Assembly: GCF_022539665.2 (NCBI RefSeq)
Contig: NC_081333.1
Span: 3,968,001-4,032,000, forward strand
Reading direction: 5' to 3'
DNA length: 64,000 nucleotides
DNA from: Daphnia carinata
Lineage: Eukaryota; Arthropoda; Branchiopoda; Diplostraca; Daphniidae
The translations under genes and the position numbers were made by a program. Of this stretch, positions 62,001 through 64,000 are shown one piece after another. The first letter of the stretch is position 1; each line of letters opens with the position of its first letter. The notes under the pieces were generated by a model. The model was not told the DNA's origin and did not search any database. It saw only the letters and a list, made by a program, of their open reading frames with translations.

Positions 62001-64000
62001 ATGATGGCGCGTGCCAAATCGTTTTTTTTTTGGGGGGGGGGGGGTTAGGATTGAGAAAAAAAAAAAAGAAGAGGATCTTCAGGATCGATGTGTACATGTC
62101 AATGAACTCTAACTCCCCTCTCTCCCTCCTTCCAAATGGCAATTGATTTAGAAAAAGCTTTTTTAAACAAAAAAAAAAAAAAAGGCGAAATGTGCGGACG
62201 TGTTTTTCCCGTCGATTGGGTGGAATGAACGAAAATGGGACGTGCCGAAATAAAAATAATAAAAAAAAAAAAAAAAAAAAAAAAAAGGGCGGGAGGATCA
62301 TCTTTTATTTCAATTTGCTGAGAGCGCGGCGAGGAGGATAGGAGCTGCCCGAAGAGCTGTCAACAGGATCTGAAGAGTTATAAAGTACAATCCAATCTCA
62401 TAGATGACATCCTCTTCCATCAACTCGTGTCGACTAAAGCTCCAGCGCTCCCCCACCACCTCCCCCCCCCACACACCCAACTATAAAAAAAAAAAAAAAA
62501 ATCCCCACTCGTTTTTTTATTATTCAATTTTTTTTTTATAAGGAAATTTCTAGACTGGAACACACACAAAAAAAAACAAAAAAACATTGATATTGTTCCA
62601 GTAATAGGGTGGACACACTACAACGCAATATCGGATAGTGCCAAGAAAAAGACGAGGGGGACATGTGTAGAATACAAGTCGAGCAAACGTCTCCACATAA
62701 AGATGGATCAAGTCCTATCCCATTTTTTTCTTTAGCTTCTTATGTCTCTGCCTTACTACACACACACACACAGAGAGAGAGAAAGAAAGAGAGAGAGAGC
62801 GCATTTGATATTTATTATGCGTCGCTATCCCAGTGAGTGGTGAAGGGTGGGGTGGGGGGGAAAGCTTTATTCCGGGCAACGTTCCAGCAAATGCACGCCG
62901 AGTCATCGCGAAAGAAAACGATCTAATATTAAGATCTCGCAGAGGCAAACACACACACACACACACACAAAAAAGAAGGAAATGTTATTTTTTTTTTGTT
63001 GTTGTTGTTGTTGTTGTTTGTTCTAGTTGTTGCTGTTACAAAAGACATGACGACAAAAATCACCACTCGACCTTTTTTTTTTTCTTCCTCCCCCCTCCAT
63101 CCGCTTAGATTTGTTTTTCTTGTGTTCCAAATGTTTTATTTTTATTTTTATTTTTTTTTTGGATTATTCTTTTAGAAAAAACCTTCGCTTTCTTTTTCTT
63201 TACTGTCGCTCTCTCTCTCTCTCTCTGTGTTCTACTCGGCATATCGGAGCCCTCCCAAATATTGATTCATCCATCTATATAGACAAACTGGGGGCTTGAT
63301 GGCAGGGGGGGGGGGAGCTCTTGTTAATATTTGCCCATTCTTCTTCCTTTCGTTTTTTTTTTTTATGATTATTATTATTCCTCTTTTTTTTTATATACAT
63401 ATTTTTAAGGGGGAGGGGGGGGGGGAACTGTTTCCGCCTTAAAGGTCTTGCGTGTGTGTATGTGTGTTATGCCGGCAAAAGATAAATAGATATCTCTTTA
63501 TCTCTTGTCGTATGAGACAAATTGATTTTGTTTTTTTTGTTTTTTTTTTTTTTTTCTCTTTTCTTTTGTTTTCTCGAGAAATAGAAACGAGTTGAAGAGA
63601 AAAAAAAAAAAAAAAAAAAAAGAGAGACTAACCTGACAGATTCCATCAATGCACATGTCCAAACTGCCCGGATTGCAACGCGTTCCATCGTGAACGCGGG
63701 CCGCGTGCTGGACGACCAGCGACGTGTTGACAGCCCGGCACGAAAGCGAACACGTCGGCGTGCTTTTATCCATGATCGGTACCCAATTGTATAATTTGCC
63801 CTTTTTAATTAAAAAAAAAAAAATAATAATAATAATAATAATGTAATTTAATTATTAAATCACATTTTTTTTTTTTTTTTTTCTTAATGAAGCAAAACAA
63901 AACACGCACGAAAAATGCGTCGTGTTTTAAGAGAAAAACTGGGTCAAACCCATTCGTACCTGGTAAGGTATGCTGTTGTAATTTTGGCACTGCTGCAACC
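45104..64000 (-). CDS. ADAMTS-like secreted matrix protein, punctin/MADD-4/nolo type (3' part)
   Basis: Partial: the 5' end lies beyond 64000. Exons: 64000-63960, 63800-63633, 61753-61588, 61018-60886, 60042-59946, 59820-59716, 58414-58216, 58111-57919, 56009-55821, 55709-55465, 55004-54664, 53949-53558, 53418-53291, 53209-53117, 52991-52648 (or 51773-51262), 49672-49444, 48891-48568, 48445-48297, 47376-47283, 47115-47062, 45327-45104. All phases agree and give 1301 aa here. Order: ADAMTS Cys-rich end (VHDGTRC, CIDGICQ, then [14 protein letters not shown]), three TSP1 repeats, an acidic linker, four TSP1, one Ig domain (SWMKDHILL ... [10 protein letters not shown]), disordered linkers, three TSP1 and a C-terminal PLAC domain ([18 protein letters not shown]). 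There is no protease domain in view. Relatives organise synapses and extracellular matrix. No spacer module is visible after the Cys-rich part. Confidence 0.9.
47440..47526. repeat. GA and TAG microsatellites
   Basis: A GA run at 47440-47461 and a TAG run at about 47503-47526, in the intron upstream (in gene sense) of exon 47376-47283. Confidence 0.75.
51262..51773 (-). CDS. Alternative linker exon Y of the ADAMTS-like gene
   Basis: A 512-nt exon with acceptor AACAG|GATTGG (AG at 51775-51774) and donor GTGCAG|gtgaga (51262/51261). It starts in phase 1 and ends in phase 0, exactly like exon X (52991-52648). It can therefore replace X between the Ig exon (53117, phase 1) and the exon at 49672 (phase 0), giving 1357 aa in the window, but it cannot follow X without a frameshift. 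It encodes Thr-, Asp/Glu-, Asn- and Gly-rich disordered linker with a run of Asn and of Gly. Without the donor, the frame runs to a stop at 51151 and adds a hydrophobic tail ([12 protein letters not shown]), so it could also be a terminal exon. Confidence 0.6.
55414..55463. repeat. Pentanucleotide microsatellite (AATAA/TTATT)n at a splice donor
   Basis: About ten units. On the - strand it begins at the donor dinucleotide of the exon ending at 55465, so the intron starts GTATTTTATTTTATT. Confidence 0.85.
56012..56048. repeat. Trinucleotide microsatellite (TTG)n at a splice acceptor
   Basis: On the - strand it forms a (CAA)n tract directly before ACGACAG|TTTC, the acceptor of the TSP1 exon 56009-55821, in place of a pyrimidine tract. 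Confidence 0.85.
57855..57879. repeat. GT dinucleotide microsatellite
   Basis: Twelve GT units in an intron of the ADAMTS-like gene, about 40 bp from the donor at 57919. Confidence 0.8.
62310..62369 (-). CDS. Possible alternative terminal exon of the ADAMTS-like gene
   Basis: It lies inside the intron between 63633 and 61753. A good acceptor (TTTATAACTCTTCAG, ending 62370) is followed, in the phase 0 set by the upstream donor, by 19 hydrophobic residues ([19 protein letters not shown]), a stop and an immediate AATAAA (62309-62304). It would truncate the protein after the Cys-rich domain. Evidence is only the signals, so it may be chance. Confidence 0.25.
   Translation of the reverse strand: MLLTALRAAPILLAALSAN

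Overview
The window is eukaryotic nuclear DNA from an arthropod. Genes are intron-rich with GT-AG splice sites, and many introns are only about 60-80 bp. The set of genes (an expanded insulin-receptor family, an augmin subunit, COA1 and an ADAMTS-like matrix protein) fits a branchiopod crustacean such as Daphnia, where extra insulin-like receptors have been reported. The species call is an inference. No prokaryotic, viral or organellar gene was recognised, and no tRNA or rRNA was found.

Left part (1-4.5 kb): a complete 10-exon gene for augmin subunit 6 (HAUS6/dgt6) on the + strand. It converges on the first insulin receptor.

Insulin-receptor cluster (4.1-31 kb, - strand): three tandem units. 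Unit A (CDS 4512-12436) and unit C (CDS 20622-28434) each hold an intact 20-exon receptor, 1582 and 1592 aa as I splice them, with the same exon boundaries and the same two-part 5' leader. Unit B between them is a wreck: only ectodomain exon fragments survive, the start codon is destroyed and the kinase exons are gone. The 5' flanks of all three units are still alignable. A 463-bp foldback/MITE-like element with perfect 18-bp terminal inverted repeats sits upstream of B, and the matching empty site is visible in unit A. A and C are near-identical around exons 2-4, introns included, but well diverged in the kinase half, which suggests gene conversion. Their signalling parts differ: A has a one-residue insertion in the activation loop and keeps a YxxM motif, while C has a canonical loop and has lost that YxxM.

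Middle part (31-45 kb): a small COA1-like mitochondrial protein gene (+), then a 4-exon - strand gene for an unrecognised secreted protein. That protein has a signal peptide, a Pro-Glu-Pro-Gln repeat, Asp/His-rich tracts and a GPI-type C-terminal tail. About 8 kb of homopolymer-rich intergenic DNA follows and contains one candidate + strand coding exon of unknown affiliation.

Right part (45-64 kb, - strand): the 3' portion of a large ADAMTS-like gene of the punctin/MADD-4/nolo type. It encodes the cysteine-rich end, ten TSP1 repeats, one Ig domain and a terminal PLAC domain, and the 5' end lies outside the window. It has two linker exons with identical phases (52991-52648 and 51773-51262) that behave like mutually exclusive alternatives. 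The second is preceded by a 130-nt AG-free zone. From about 33.4 kb rightwards the non-coding DNA is markedly richer in poly(A)/poly(T) runs and microsatellites than the receptor cluster.
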